Source of the DNA: Blastobasis lacticolella
Lineage: Eukaryota; Arthropoda; Insecta; Lepidoptera; Blastobasidae
Length of the DNA: 64,000 nucleotides
Reading direction: 5' to 3'
Assembly (NCBI GenBank): GCA_905147135.1
Contig: LR990043.1
Coordinates: 6,545,057 to 6,609,056, forward strand
Shown here: positions 36,896 to 47,275 of the stretch, in pieces
How the letters are laid out: each line of letters starts with the position of its first letter
How positions within the stretch are numbered: the stretch's first letter is position 1
The notes under the pieces: generated by a model
The model's database searches: none
The model's input: the letters and a program-made list of their open reading frames with translations, nothing else
Told to the model about the DNA's origin: nothing
Made by a program: the position numbers and the translations under genes

Positions 36896-36967
36896 GGGGA
36901 TGTAGCTCAGTGGTAGAGCGTTCGCTTTGCATGTGAAAGGCCCCGGGTTCGATCCCCGGCATCTCCA
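36896..36967 (+). tRNA. tRNA-Ala (anticodon TGC)
   Basis: A 72-nt cloverleaf. The acceptor arm GGGGATG pairs with CATCTCC (one G-U), followed by discriminator A. The D-arm is GCTC/GAGC, the anticodon stem TTCGC/GTGAA with loop TTTGCAT (anticodon TGC at 36928-36930), and the T-arm CCGGG TTCGATC CCCGG. The internal B box GGTTCGATCCC is intact (36946-36956) and a TTTTT Pol III terminator follows at 36975-36979. No intron and no encoded CCA. It lies 1.2 kb beyond the aristaless stop, on the opposite strand. With every arm intact and no SINE body attached, it is probably a functional gene. Confidence 0.93.
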
Positions 36968-37727
36968 ATTTAACTTTTTGTTTTGTTGATATATAATTAT
37001 GTGATATTTGTAATATGTGTGTGAAACGCTGTTGCCAACACTTCTCTGTTTTCAATGATTAAATTTGTTACTTTTGCAATTACATATGATTGATTAAATT
37101 TTAGTTTATTGTAATGGAACTTTGTTTGTAACTGAACCCATGAAATCTATGATACGTAATCGCAAAAGTAACAATTTCGATTATTGAAATCAGATAATTG
37201 TTGGCAACTGGGCGCGCGACGATATCGTCGCAGAAAGAGTATGTGAAAGTTGTAAAAATCGCTTATCTGCACATAGAGTCACACGAAGGTTAATCCGTTG
37301 CTCGAAAGAAATACAAATTGACAGTTCAAATAGATATTACCATCTTGGGGCTAGCCAATATCACATCACACATCCATAATCAGTCAAAAACTTGAGCCTA
37401 GGAGTCTCTTGAACTTGGTAAGCGAGTTGGAGAAAACAATAGAAAACTTCTGTGGAAATCCTTTGTAGCTCTTGGAGGTCTGGCTCTAAATGACTTCGCC
37501 TTGTCCCGTAATGGTTCTTGTTGGTGCTAAATTCGATAATATACTTAAAATCAAGTGCCATAAGGTCGCAATCAATATGTCTTACTTGTATTTGTTAAAT
37601 TGCTGATGCTCGTTCCGAGAAAATATTCTGGTCTTTGATTGTAAAAATTCTGAGTTTCTTTGGGTCATCACTATTATTGCTAAATAGTAGTCAATGAAAC
37701 AGCATAAGGTTTACAAATTTCTAAATG
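36968..37727. other. stretch between tRNA-Ala and the aristaless 3' end
   Basis: CGCAAAAGTAACAA at 37151 and its near inverse, TTGTTACTTTTGCAATTAC, at 37065 form a loose inverted repeat. No gene. Confidence 0.45.
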
Positions 37728-38164
37728 TTTATTAGAATATATATAACTTACTTAATATGCATACAAACTCTAAACAATTCATGTTTTATTAACAGGCACT
37801 TAAAAAGTGCTTAATAAAAGTACTTTTAAACAATACCCAAACTGGACGGATTCTATTACATACGAAATACATTACTTAGTTAATTTAAATAATACTAGAA
37901 ATAGGAATATTTACAATTTTTTATAAAAAATATACTAACAAATTTACAATAGTACCTACACACGTACACTATTAAATAATTTTGAAATGAACATCGATAA
38001 ACCATTTGGATTTTTAAAACTTTTAGGTAAATCAGAAATATCGAAGTGCGTATTGGTATGCGAGGACATTGTTAAGTTACTGTTGTAAACTTTATGTACA
38101 TTTTTGATTAGGGACCAATATAGTCAATTTTTACATAGAGACGTTAACACTTATTCTGTAATAA
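37728..38164 (-). other. al: probable aristaless 3'UTR with candidate poly(A) signals
   Basis: AT-rich sequence directly after the stop codon. Two AATAAA hexamers on the minus strand lie at 37785-37790 and 37728-37733. Either could end the transcript; no cleavage site can be confirmed from sequence alone. Confidence 0.4.
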
Positions 38165-38564
38165 TCAGCACATAAGGTCCCTTTGTCTCAACAATTCGAG
38201 GCGTAGCTCATGCTCCCTCGCCGCGAGTCGTAGCGCAGCGATACTGGAACTTCGCACATCGTCCACTACGTGCTGTGGTGGTAGCGACTCGCTCCCCGGC
38301 GATATCGGCGGAGAAAGGGACGGTGATCGGGCCGCCGGCGATCTTCTCTCCACCGGGGACGCTCTCGGTTGGTGAGGGGAAACCCGGGGTTGTTCGGGCG
38401 ACAATCGAGACATCTCGGGCGATATTCGGGCCAGCTCGGGCACGGTTAAGTTGGCGAATATGGAGTGGAAATGCGCGGGAGATGCGTACAGTGGGGCTCC
38501 GAATAGCGGAGGCCGAGAAAGCGGTGGTAAGTACTGGGCTCCGAACAAGGGTGCGCTGGCATAC
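38165..38564 (-). CDS. al: aristaless terminal coding exon with OAR motif
   Basis: Acceptor TTTTAACAG before 38564. The frame continues AG-G (Arg), then [19 protein letters not shown], a Ser/Pro repeat-like stretch (about ten SP/PP pairs, e.g. [20 protein letters not shown]), then the OAR motif and RDLMC-TGA. The exon is GC-rich compared with its flanks, as expected for coding sequence here. Confidence 0.92.
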
Positions 38565-41500
38565 CTGTTAAAAGATAACCTGTATTAGGCGACATTTTTT
38601 CGGTTTTGACAACAAGGGCGCACTGTCAACAAGGTAATCAAGGATAGACACTTTTCTAGATTAATATTTAATTAGCATGGCGATCATCATGGTAGCATCG
38701 TCAAATTATCATCCTACTTTAGTCAATTAGGTGCCCTATGGATAAACGTAACGTCCATATTCTCGGTAGCTTCCACGTCCATGACATCGCAGATAAGCTA
38801 CAACAGTGCCGTCTTCGATGGTATGGCCAGTAATGGCCACGTCTCGCACAGCACGGCAAATTATACTCATCGTGTCATCGTACTTTCAAACCAGAACAAA
38901 ACAAGGCGAGCTTAATGTCTTAGTGGAGATGTACCTAAGACTAAAGCCAATTCCGAGAAACTTTTATAGTTTTACATAGTTCACTGTGGTTATATTACAG
39001 TTTCATGCTAAATCTCTTCAACCAACCTGAAGCCAGCCAACCCGTCAAACGGCTTCCTCAGCCCAAATCCGAGCTGCGAGAGGGGGTGAGGAGGTGCGGC
39101 GGGGCCAGCAGAGGGGAGGGGTTGCGGCAGATAGCCCCCGTACGGATGCGCGTGCGGCCCCACCTTCTCCTGCTTGCGCCACTTGGCTCGCCGGTTTTGG
39201 AACCATACCTGGGGAAGGAATCTTAGGTTATGTCTGATGTTTTGTCATAGTTGTCCACTAGACTAGATGCATAGACGTGAATAAAGCTGGGGTGTAGGCC
39301 TTCCGATGAAGGATTCTCATATGACAGATAGTCTAAATGTGAAGGATTGTCACAATACTTATAGTCTAAATGTGATGGATTGTCACAGGACTGAGAGTCT
39401 AAATGTAAAGGATTGTCATATATGACTGATTGTCCAAAGGTGAAGTATTGTCACAGGACAGATAGTCAAAACGAATTCAAAACCATGGACTTATTACCCA
39501 AAGGGACTGCGCACTGCTTTGACTAAAACCGGGCAGAGCGAGAGTCACCATCGATAGTCCTGTGTCCCTTTCTAGTGTTGCCACCATTGTTGATGCAAAT
39601 TCCGAATTACTTTTATTATTTGGCGCGGACACCGACCTCAGGGCCAGGCAGAGCCGGACCGGGTGCAATCTGAAGGTCATGATTTCATCAGGGTCCAGCC
39701 CAAGCTTACCCTGCTACTCGGAAACTATTGGCCCTAGAACACTAGTTCCTAAAGTGAAATGATAGCACTCCTCGAGATCATCATTTCGTATGACAGCTGT
39801 CAATGTTAAATTTTTATAAATCGGTACCCATTGGTCCTAAAACACTAGTTTCTAGAGAGAAATGATAGTATTTGTTGAGATCTACATTTCGAACGACAGC
39901 TGTCAAACTTAAAACTGCAATAACTCCTAAATTATTGGTGCTAGAACACTAGTTCCTAAAGAAAAATGATAGTGTTCGTCGAGATCTACATTTCGCATGA
40001 CAGTTGTAACTCGGAAATGATTGGTTTTAGAACACTAGTTCCTAGAGCAATACGAAAGTACTCATCGAGATGACAGTTCTAAGTTTGACAGCTGTCATAC
40101 GAAATGTAGATCTCGACGAGTACTATCATATCTCTTTAGAAACTAGTGTTCTAGAACCAATGAGTTCCGAGTTATAACACATTTAAGTTTGACAGCTGTC
40201 ACCCGAAATGTAGATATCGACGAGTACTATCACTTCTCTTTAGAAACTAGTGTTGTAGGATAAATCGTTACCGAACTCTTTTATCTGTTTTGTGGAACAA
40301 AAAGTCGTAGGTTAATAATTATGTCGACTCGACGTTTGTCGGAGAAACGTTCAGTAGATCAAAAGGTATTTTGACAACTACTTTTCGGATTGTACGGATT
40401 ACATATCCTCATAATAATACCAAATTCACGGTAAATATATTTCTCCAATAATGGCAACACCAAACATGACACTTGTCAATTTAGAATGACGGTGATTATG
40501 CCAATAACATTGTGTTTACACTGTTAGAAAGGGACAAAGGACTATCGATGGTGACTCTCGCTCTGCCCGGTTTTAGTCAAAGCAGTGCGCAGTCCCTTTG
40601 GGTAGTAAGTCCATGTTCAAAACCGATGAAATAATGAAAGAAAAGTCTTTCATGGTCAATCTACTGTCTCTATTTTTGAAAATAATTTTGAACCTAGGTA
40701 CCTTACATTGACATAGTATATCATTGAATTTGCTAAATAATATTGTAAGCCAAGGTCTAAAGTTGAAGTTATGTTAATAGCTAACTTTATTATTTATAAA
40801 GCTCTATGGTCGAAGCAATTAAACTTAGTTGCATTTATCACTAACTTGATACCTAGTCGCATGTGGCAAATTAAATTTTAATAGAAGTTTAACTCAAGCC
40901 TTAGGTAAAATAATAAATTAAGCTTTACAAAGTAAAGTGTGACTATTCGTCGCCGTTGTAAGCGAATGAAAATACAATTAATTTTAAATTACGCTGCATA
41001 AATTGTAGACATGGATTAAATACATTAGACCTAAGGCGTGGTATCATTTTACTTAACATTGTTATTCTAATAATATTAAAAATAAAAAATTAAATGTCAA
41101 GTGTAATGCAGTAAAATTAATGTCAGATAGAGTTATAATGTCACAAAATAATGATGCTCGATGCACTCAATATTAATTTACGAAATTATGAAAGTACTTA
41201 AGTATCATAGCTAGGATGCTATAAATTGGTTTCATTTATATTGACGGTTGATTAATTACATGATACCTATTGCATTCGTTGCAATAGGTATCTACCTATA
41301 GGTAGGTATATCTATACCTTCAGATGCAGAAACAGTAATTAAGAAAAAATAGTCAATAAAATTCATATTTAGGTAAGCACCTATATTTTTGCCTCTAGAG
41401 CGCTGTTGACGAGCATATTAAATCTAAGTAAATCAAAGAAATTACAACTTTACATAAACTAACATACCTGACGTTAAAAATGAATTGGTGATTATTATTA

Positions 41501-44500
41501 TGTCTCAGACAATTTAAGGAAACTTAGTTACCATCAGGCATTGAGTCGCATTGATTGATGGATTGGCAACAGTTGTTTTTTTTTATAGATAGCGTAGCCA
41601 GGCATAACTAGGCATAGGCTATTCTCTCACAAGATTCCTGCTCACACCTATTTATCTTTATAACTTTACATCCCTCAGACCTCAGAACACTTAATAATAA
41701 AAAAGATAATTTCATTATAATTAATTTATTGGCACGGGACTAGAATCGAACCGGCGACCTCCCCGCCGCCGCAGTGACAGGTATTAATGAGTTTAATCAT
41801 CACGGCAAAGTGCTTGCCAAATGTCAAAATGTAATTACGCAAAAGTCACGATTGAACCTTTTTTTTAAATAAGCAATAAGCAATCGTTCCTCTTAATTGA
41901 AAATTTAAAAACAGAACTTAAATTTCAATATTTGCGTTAGTAGGTATGTTGATTAAAAATTTTTCGAATTGTTAATTTATTTATTCAATTGTTAAATCAA
42001 GAGAAAATTATCAAATAAATTAAATATAACTCTGAGTCTTCTTAATTCCAATAAACACACGATTCTATGGTGTCGTAAGAATAAACGGTGCGCATTCATT
42101 ATAAAGTTATTTGTATATGTAAAAATAGCTTTGTTAATGTTAATGTCCCATTAATTTACAACCTTATGGCCAACGCATGTTCTGTACACCTCTAGTTGTT
42201 TTACTTGAAACATTGGTTAGCCGTGTGGTGTCCGGCAGAGTTAAATAGCACCAACCCCTTACACTCGTGGGTGTCGTACAAGGCGACTAATATTTTCGAG
42301 GCAAAAGATCTAGAATCTCTATAGACAGGAAAATATTTAAACACTGCGATCTCCAACCCGCCTGCCAAGCGTGGAGATTATGGCAATAACCTCCCCTTTC
42401 GTGGGAGAGGCCTTAAGTCCTGCAGTGGACTGTTACGGGCTGTGATTATGATGATGATGAAATGTACCTAATAATAAGACTTTATAGTATCCAAAATTGA
42501 TCTACAATATTTATATCCACACTGCCACAGAAATTGAGTCAAAATGAATAATTTAATAGCAACATAACTGCCTAACGTTCAGTTTAGACTGTCAAATTAG
42601 CGTAAATTTCGAAGTGTTTCAATAAAATCTAATAGTGATATTAAACTTGGATCTATTAAGTTGTCGGAATACTTGAAATGTGTAAATGAGCAGTGTCCCA
42701 CAGCGCGGTGTGGCAGAAATAAGACACCCTGTCGCGCAACCACGGGGGGTTCTAGTGCGAGTTTTTGTCGCTTCGCTTCGGAGCCTACCGCCGAATTTAG
42801 AGCCCAGAGAGAGAAGTTTAGAGAAGTTTCAAACCAGAAAACTTTAACATTTTTAACAAACAGGTAATTGCTGCAATAGGACAATGTGAATATTAGAGTA
42901 AATTTTTACGTAATATGTGGGTAGGCAACTGTTGTTTTTAATAAAGTTCGTAGAGACTATATAAATTTTGTCACTTATAACTAAGTTACAAATATAAATT
43001 TTGTCACTTATAACTAAGTGAGAAACTTTTATTTTTGTTTATTGGTTTAGTTTGTCATTCCTCAACACCCAAGCGATGTAATTGACATGACCAATCTGTG
43101 CCGAGTACCGAACTCAGTTGAGATTACGAGCTTGTATCGTGAAATGCGGTAGAGTAGAATTGTAACTCTCTTCACTCACGGTTGTATGGAGATTTAGGGG
43201 TAGACCATATCTTCATTCTAGCTAAGAAAATCGGCAGATATCGGCAGTAACTTATATACATCGGCTAAACGGCTTCGTAGAGCGTCGTCTCTGTCGTACG
43301 CATGTGAGTATACCTATACTAGTGTAATAGTGTAGTGTATAATTTATGGCCGAAGCCAAAGCCGAATAATCGTCTATCGCCATAACTTTAGCCAAAGCTA
43401 TTAAACTAGGCTAGGAAGCTCTAAGATATTTTGTTCAAGATTGGCTACAAGCTACAATTAATCATTTAAATTATTTTAAGACCTTAATATGGAAGACCTA
43501 TATTGACTGTATGATATAGAAAGGTAATTTCAATCATGTCTAGAAGTAGATCTAGAGATGATAAAAAAATTACCTTGCAATTTATTTGTCAAAAATAATA
43601 AAAACCAAATATGATAGGCACTTATTTAAAATTTTAGGCTCACCTGAATTCTTGCTTCCGTCAGCCCAATTTTAAGAGCCAGTTCTTCTCTGAAACAAAA
43701 GAGAATGAAATGAAATGGTAATATAGCAATAGTAATGGTATAATATCGTATGCAGTATTTTCGTGTCATAAAATTTACATAAGTTATTATTTTGTACTGC
43801 GTTGTATCCGGAAAAGTAGAATTACACCTCTTCTACCATGGTTATCATAAAAAGCGACTAAAGTCTTAGAGACTAATTAGCTAGAACTAGGACCTCCGTA
43901 GACTGGATAATGGGCAGCAGTGCTTCCTGTTGGGTGTTTTGCCATCTTCCCAAGCAAGACTGAGCATTCCCAAGTAGAGTTAACATCAGGCAGGCGGTTG
44001 GTTGTAAAACTTTTAAGTTGCCTAAGAGTGAGATACATGTTTGCCGACCCCACCTAGTGTGATAAGGACACAGAGCGATAATTACGAAATGACTAGTTTA
44101 TGCCAGTGACTTTGTCCGCATTATATTCGGTTACGATCCGGACCCGTTCATGCGGGAACCATATTCAATTTCGGGATAAATTAAAAAAATTGCCTTCTTA
44201 GCCGTTTTTGGCTACAGCGACTGCAGCGACGACACTAGTTAGGTTATTCCTGCTGTGTCTGTCTGTCGTGTGCCCGCGTGTGTCTTGCGTAGCTAATTTT
44301 GACTTTGAATGTGCGGGAACAAATTGGGAAGGTCAGGAAACCGCTTTGGAAGTTATAATATACAGCTGCAGGTGTTAGGTATATCCTATATGTTTTATCT
44401 GGGCTATAAGCTGTCTTACTACCAAACATTAAAATCCGTTTTGCAGTTTTTGAGTAAACGAGCAACAAACGTCCATCCGGACATCTATCTAAACGGCCAT

Positions 44501-44993
44501 CCATGCATCTTACATAATTTCGCATTTACATGTAACTAGCGACCCGCCCGGCTTCGCATGGGTAAGTAACCTTTACCAATTATACACCTAAACCTTTCTT
44601 ATGAATCACTCTGTCTATTGGTGAAAACCGCATAAAAATACTTTCAGTTGTTTTTCAATTCATCATGAATACTCAGCCATATAGACAAACGCGGCGTGGG
44701 ACTTTGTTGTATTATATGTAGTAATACTAGTATGATTAGCAATATCGGAAGTAGAACATTGGTGATAGATATACAAAAATACCAGTAGGTACCTACCTAG
44801 TAAAAACATCAGGATAGTGTGTCCTTCCGAAGGCTTTCTCCAATTCATCGAGCTGATAACTGGTGAAGGTCGTGCGATACCGTCGCTGCTTCCTCCGAGG
44901 CAGGTCCTCATCATCGTACCCTGACCCGGGACGCTCTACGTCCATTGGAGGCAAATCTGGCGTGGTGGAGGAACCAGGGTCTGATACTCCCAT
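38165..44993 (-). CDS. al: aristaless-type paired-like homeobox transcription factor, complete CDS in four coding exons
   Basis: Nuclear DNA-binding regulator; in insects aristaless acts in appendage tip and wing patterning (family knowledge). Exons 44993-44797, 43689-43644, 39208-39027 and 38564-38165 join in frame through GT/AG introns to 825 nt, 274 residues plus TGA. Residues 36-95 form the homeodomain ([10 protein letters not shown]... to ...[10 protein letters not shown]) with Gln at homeodomain position 50. It is followed by KVGP, a conserved [10 protein letters not shown] block (about 140-150), a FANL stretch, a Pro/Ser-rich segment and the C-terminal OAR motif (247-269, [18 protein letters not shown]). 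The start ATG is supported by the MGVS N-terminus (MGIS in fly, as I recall) and by an in-frame TGA just upstream in the same exon. It is shorter than the fly protein (about 400 residues). Homeodomain positions 11, 14, 21 and 36 (Y, D, G, L) differ from the usual F, E, S, M. Lepidoptera carry two tandem copies (al1, al2); which one this is cannot be settled here. No second copy was seen. Confidence 0.93.
38565..39026 (-). other. al: aristaless last intron (462 bp)
   Basis: GT...AG intron between the LRKPFD exon and the OAR exon. Contains no recognised repeat; it has moderate GC with CATCATGG- and CACGT-type short motifs. Confidence 0.85.
39027..39208 (-). CDS. al: aristaless exon with recognition helix end and LRKPFD block
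   Basis: Acceptor CCCCAG, then GTATGGTTCCAAAACCGGCG encoding VWFQNRR and onward through [11 protein letters not shown], a Pro/Gly/Ala-rich stretch, and [15 protein letters not shown]. It ends TTC-AG before a GTTGGT donor. The LRKPFD block is shared with other aristaless proteins. The donor is weaker than the others but the joined frame is unambiguous. Confidence 0.9.
39303..39475. repeat. ~33-bp tandem repeat, about five degenerate units
   Basis: Units of the form GGATTGTCACA..GA..AGTCTAAATGTGAA, with 33-36 bp period, abut the left end of the foldback element and lie in the aristaless intron about 95 bp from the 39208 acceptor. Confidence 0.8.
39484..40615. mobile_element. palindromic foldback DNA transposon, non-autonomous, with 8-bp target duplication
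   Basis: Near-identical ~92-bp terminal inverted repeats starting CATGGACTTA(T/C)TACCC are flanked by TTCAAAAC on both sides (39476-39483 and 40616-40623). The interior has repeated ~100-bp modules (CTAGAACACTAGTTCC...ATGATAGTACTCGTCGAGAT...GACAGCTGTCAA), about four in one orientation then two or more reversed, so the whole element can fold back. No transposase. The 8-bp duplication fits the hAT or P superfamilies, and the CATG terminus is P-like. It lies 276 bp upstream of the aristaless 39208 acceptor. Confidence 0.88.
41720..41785 (-). repeat. tRNA-related SINE fragment
   Basis: Minus strand carries GGGGAGGTCGCCGGTTCGATTC, a B-box-containing SINE head, with no recognisable body. Lies in the aristaless intron. 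Confidence 0.5.
42221..42460 (+). mobile_element. family-A SINE-like repeat in aristaless intron
   Basis: CCGTGTGGTGTCCGGCAGAG to GGGCTGTGATTATGATGATG. A 20-30 bp internal deletion removes the GGGCAGCAGCATTTTCC portion. Antisense to aristaless. Confidence 0.85.
42955..43021. repeat. 35-bp perfect tandem duplication
   Basis: ATAAATTTTGTCACTTATAA CTAAGT occurs twice in a row in the aristaless intron. Confidence 0.85.
43230..43600 (+). repeat. family-I interspersed repeat in aristaless intron
   Basis: CGGCTAAACGGCTTCGTAGA GCGTCGTCTCTGTCGTACGC ... GAAGCCAAAGCCGAATAATC ... GATAAAAAAATTACC. Longest copy of the family here. Confidence 0.65.
43644..43689 (-). CDS. al: aristaless 46-bp mini-exon, homeodomain residues 31-46
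   Basis: Acceptor TTTGTTTCAG, then A-GAA-GAA-CTG... encoding [16 protein letters not shown], then a GTGAGC donor. Completes the split Arg31 codon and ends exactly after homeodomain residue 46, the classic paired-class intron position. Too short for ORF calling; found by following the reading frame. Confidence 0.92.
43690..44796 (-). other. al: aristaless first coding intron (1.1 kb)
   Basis: GTAGGT...TTTCAG intron splitting homeodomain codon 31. Contains a degenerate family-A SINE-like segment at 43797-43990 and a family-F interspersed repeat at 44535-44720. The rest is unremarkable. Confidence 0.85.
44535..44720 (+). repeat. family-F interspersed repeat in aristaless intron
   Basis: CTAGCGACCCGCCCGGCTTC GCATGGGTAAG ... 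GAATCACTCTGTCTATTGGT ... GGGACTTTGTTGTATTATAT. Confidence 0.7.
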
Positions 44994-45024
44994 TGTAATA
45001 CTGAGACGAAGTATGATTCACAGT
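44797..45024 (-). CDS. al: aristaless exon with 5'UTR end, start codon and N-terminal half of homeodomain
   Basis: A pyrimidine-rich tract and CAG acceptor precede position 45024. The 31 nt 45024-44994 are 5'UTR and contain an in-frame TGA before the ATG at 44993. The coding part runs to 44797, ending ACT-AG before a GTAGGT donor, so homeodomain codon Arg31 is split. It encodes an acidic linker ([11 protein letters not shown]) and homeodomain residues 1-30. The acceptor implies at least one upstream non-coding exon. Confidence 0.9.
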
Positions 45025-45234
45025 CTGTAACAAAGGAAAATTATAGTTATTTTTAGTAGGTGCAGGTAGTAATTTAGGGTAAGGTACAGGAAAATGTTTA
45101 TTGAAGTCTTGTATGGTTCATAAGAAGGAGTCATTGATATTACGTGTGTTTATTGTATTCTTAATTGTACAACAGCGTTTTAATTTATTTTTGGATGTTA
45201 GATAAATTTACTCTTGTAAAGCCTATACCTACTT

Positions 45235-45496
45235 GACGACCTGAGTGGTTCAGTGGTCAACATGCCAGTCAGCCACGTAAGAGGTCTCGGGTTCGATTTC
45301 CGGCCAGGCAGAAATTTAAATGATGAATTTTAGTTTCTGTCACGGGTCTGGGTGTTCTATCTACAATAAGTATGTATTTAAAGTATATAAGTAGTATATC
45401 AGTTAGCTAGCACCCATAGTACCTACAAGCTTTGCTTAGTTTGGGGCTAGATGGCGCTGTGTGAATTTGTCCACAATTATTATACATTTATTTACT
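45235..45496 (+). mobile_element. tRNA-derived SINE, copy 2
   Basis: Same family as 23578-23843, opposite orientation: GACGACCTGAGTGGTTCAGT, B box GGGTTCGATTTCCGG, GGGTCTGGGTGTTC, GGCGCTGTGTGAATTTGTCC. Not a tRNA gene: no acceptor arm pairing and a 180-bp unrelated body. Confidence 0.85.
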
Positions 45497-45631
45497 TCTT
45501 GAGATTTGAGTGATCATGCAGTTAGATATGTAAGTACCTATATAAAATTAAAATGTATCCAAAATTGACACCAAAAACGTAAGTATTAGGATTATTATTA
45601 GCAATGGCCCGAACGCATGCTACTGTCTATA

Positions 45632-45820
45632 TCTAGTATAAAACAAAGTCGCTTCCCGCCGTCTGTCATATATCTATGTATGTATCTATGTACGCTTAGA
45701 TCTTTTAAAGTAAGCGACGGATTTAAATGTGGTTCTCAACAAAAGATAGTGATTCAATAGAAAGGGTTATATGCAAGAAAAAAAGGGTAGCTAGGGGTAA
45801 AGTAGGTGTACGCTAGTTGA
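45632..45820 (-). repeat. family-F interspersed repeat, minus orientation
   Basis: TAGTATAAAACAAAGTCGCT TCCCGCCGTCTGTC ... ACGCTTAGATCTTT ... AGAAAAAAAGGGTAGCTAGG. The inverted partner at 47045-47275 shares all these blocks; a third copy is at 44535-44720. Confidence 0.75.
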
Positions 45821-47044
45821 GGATATTCGTTACTCTTTCACTTAATAACTACTAAACGAGTTATGATGAATAGAAAAAATAGAACTCTTGAAGTATTGTA
45901 GCTTATAACATAACGCAATTCAATGTGGTTTCGGGTTGAAACACGGCATATCCGGCAAATTAAGTCCCCATAAAGCAGGTTTAACAGTCAACACAATTCG
46001 AAACCGAACGAACATCACCACGACAACGGACCAAACCGAGGCTATCGCATACTAGGCTGTCATAAACTCAGTGCAGTGTGGAGAGGTTTCCACTGCTATC
46101 GGTGTGGTTGCACGGTAATGCAGTAATTGCAGCGGCCGGCCCTGCGGCAATCAAACGTCAGGCACAATTAACTGTTCTATCACGTTTCCCCATCTAAATT
46201 GCAATATGCAAACATCCGCTTTCTTCGATACTGAGCCATGGCGCAAGTTATGAGGGACAGATGTGTCTTTTGTCGGCGAAATCGTTGCAAAGTGTGATGG
46301 CAAATAATTGCTTTGGTTTTTTTTTTTCGAAGAGGCCACTTGCAATTCTCATTACCGTCTCACATAAATAATGTTAACACCATTTTATGATTAAGCTGTC
46401 TAGTCTTAACAAAATTAACAATTTCAACAGACCGATAACACTAAAAGGTGAACCCACACAATTGTTCCCAGACATGCAAGTAATTTGAGCGGTTATCTTT
46501 ACGCGATATTATAAAAATTCATTATTGTATATTTTTACTTCAACATAGAGGTTTTTGTAACAACCACTCACGATGATATCGATACAACGTTTAAAATGAG
46601 AAGCTAACACGGAATTATATAGTTACAAGTAGAATATCCTTTGCTCTTTTCGTGATAAAAGTTCGCTTAAAGAAATTTACAGTTTGCACTTAAGCCCATA
46701 AAGATTCGAAATGAGTGATAAAACATTTATGTAATTTAAACTTTATAACAATAGTTGGAAAAAATGCTTTCGCTATGTCAGGCTTGGATGCGCACGAGTG
46801 GATTTCAAAGCGAATTTACAACAGTTGCAGTGAAATATATACCTGTTCTAATAGTTGGATCGATTTGCATTACAAAATATAAGTGTTCTGGATTGACCTC
46901 ACAGTATTATATTAATTATGATTACTAAAGTAGTTTGCTTTTCTAGCGACTTGAAAATTACCATCCACATAATAAGTCAGTTTCTCAATTGCACGGTAAA
47001 AGACGGACTGTTGGATTATCCGTATAATCACATGTTTTACACTA

Positions 47045-47275
47045 TACTAGTAGACCCAGCGCGACTTCGTTCGCTTACACCTACTCTACCCCTAGCTACC
47101 TTTTTTTCTTGCTTATAAACCTTACTCTTGAATCACTCTATCTATTGTTAAAATAGGCATTAAAATCCGTTGCGTAGTTCAAAAGATCTAAGCGTAAATT
47201 GATAAATACATAGCTACATAGGGATAGACAGACGGGAAGCGACTTTGTTTTATACTATGTATAGATAGATTATGT
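47045..47275 (+). repeat. family-F interspersed repeat
   Basis: CCAGCGCGACTTCGTTCGCT TACACC ... AATCCGTTGCGTAGTTCAAA AGATC ... GAAGCGACTTTGTTTTATAC. Confidence 0.75.

Larger units (their letters stand above)
39209..43643 (-). other. al: aristaless homeodomain intron (4.4 kb) carrying several insertions
   Basis: Begins GTGAGC and ends CCCCAG, interrupting the homeodomain after residue 46. From 3' to 5' it holds a ~33-bp tandem repeat (39303-39475), a 1.13-kb foldback transposon (39484-40615), a tRNA-related SINE scrap (41720-41785), a SINE-like copy (42221-42460), a 35-bp tandem duplication (42955-43021) and a degenerate MITE-like segment (43230-43600). The interval 40620-41700 is AT-rich with nothing recognised. 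Confidence 0.85.

Noticed and set aside
42597..42884. 95-codon minus ORF in the aristaless intron as an exon
   Set aside because: The middle (GGTGTGGCAGAAATAAGACA) reads like a degenerate repeat on both strands, with no matching splice phases to the al frame.
45235..45320. Second tRNA gene on the plus strand
   Set aside because: Has a B box but no acceptor stem and is followed by a SINE body shared with 23578-23843.
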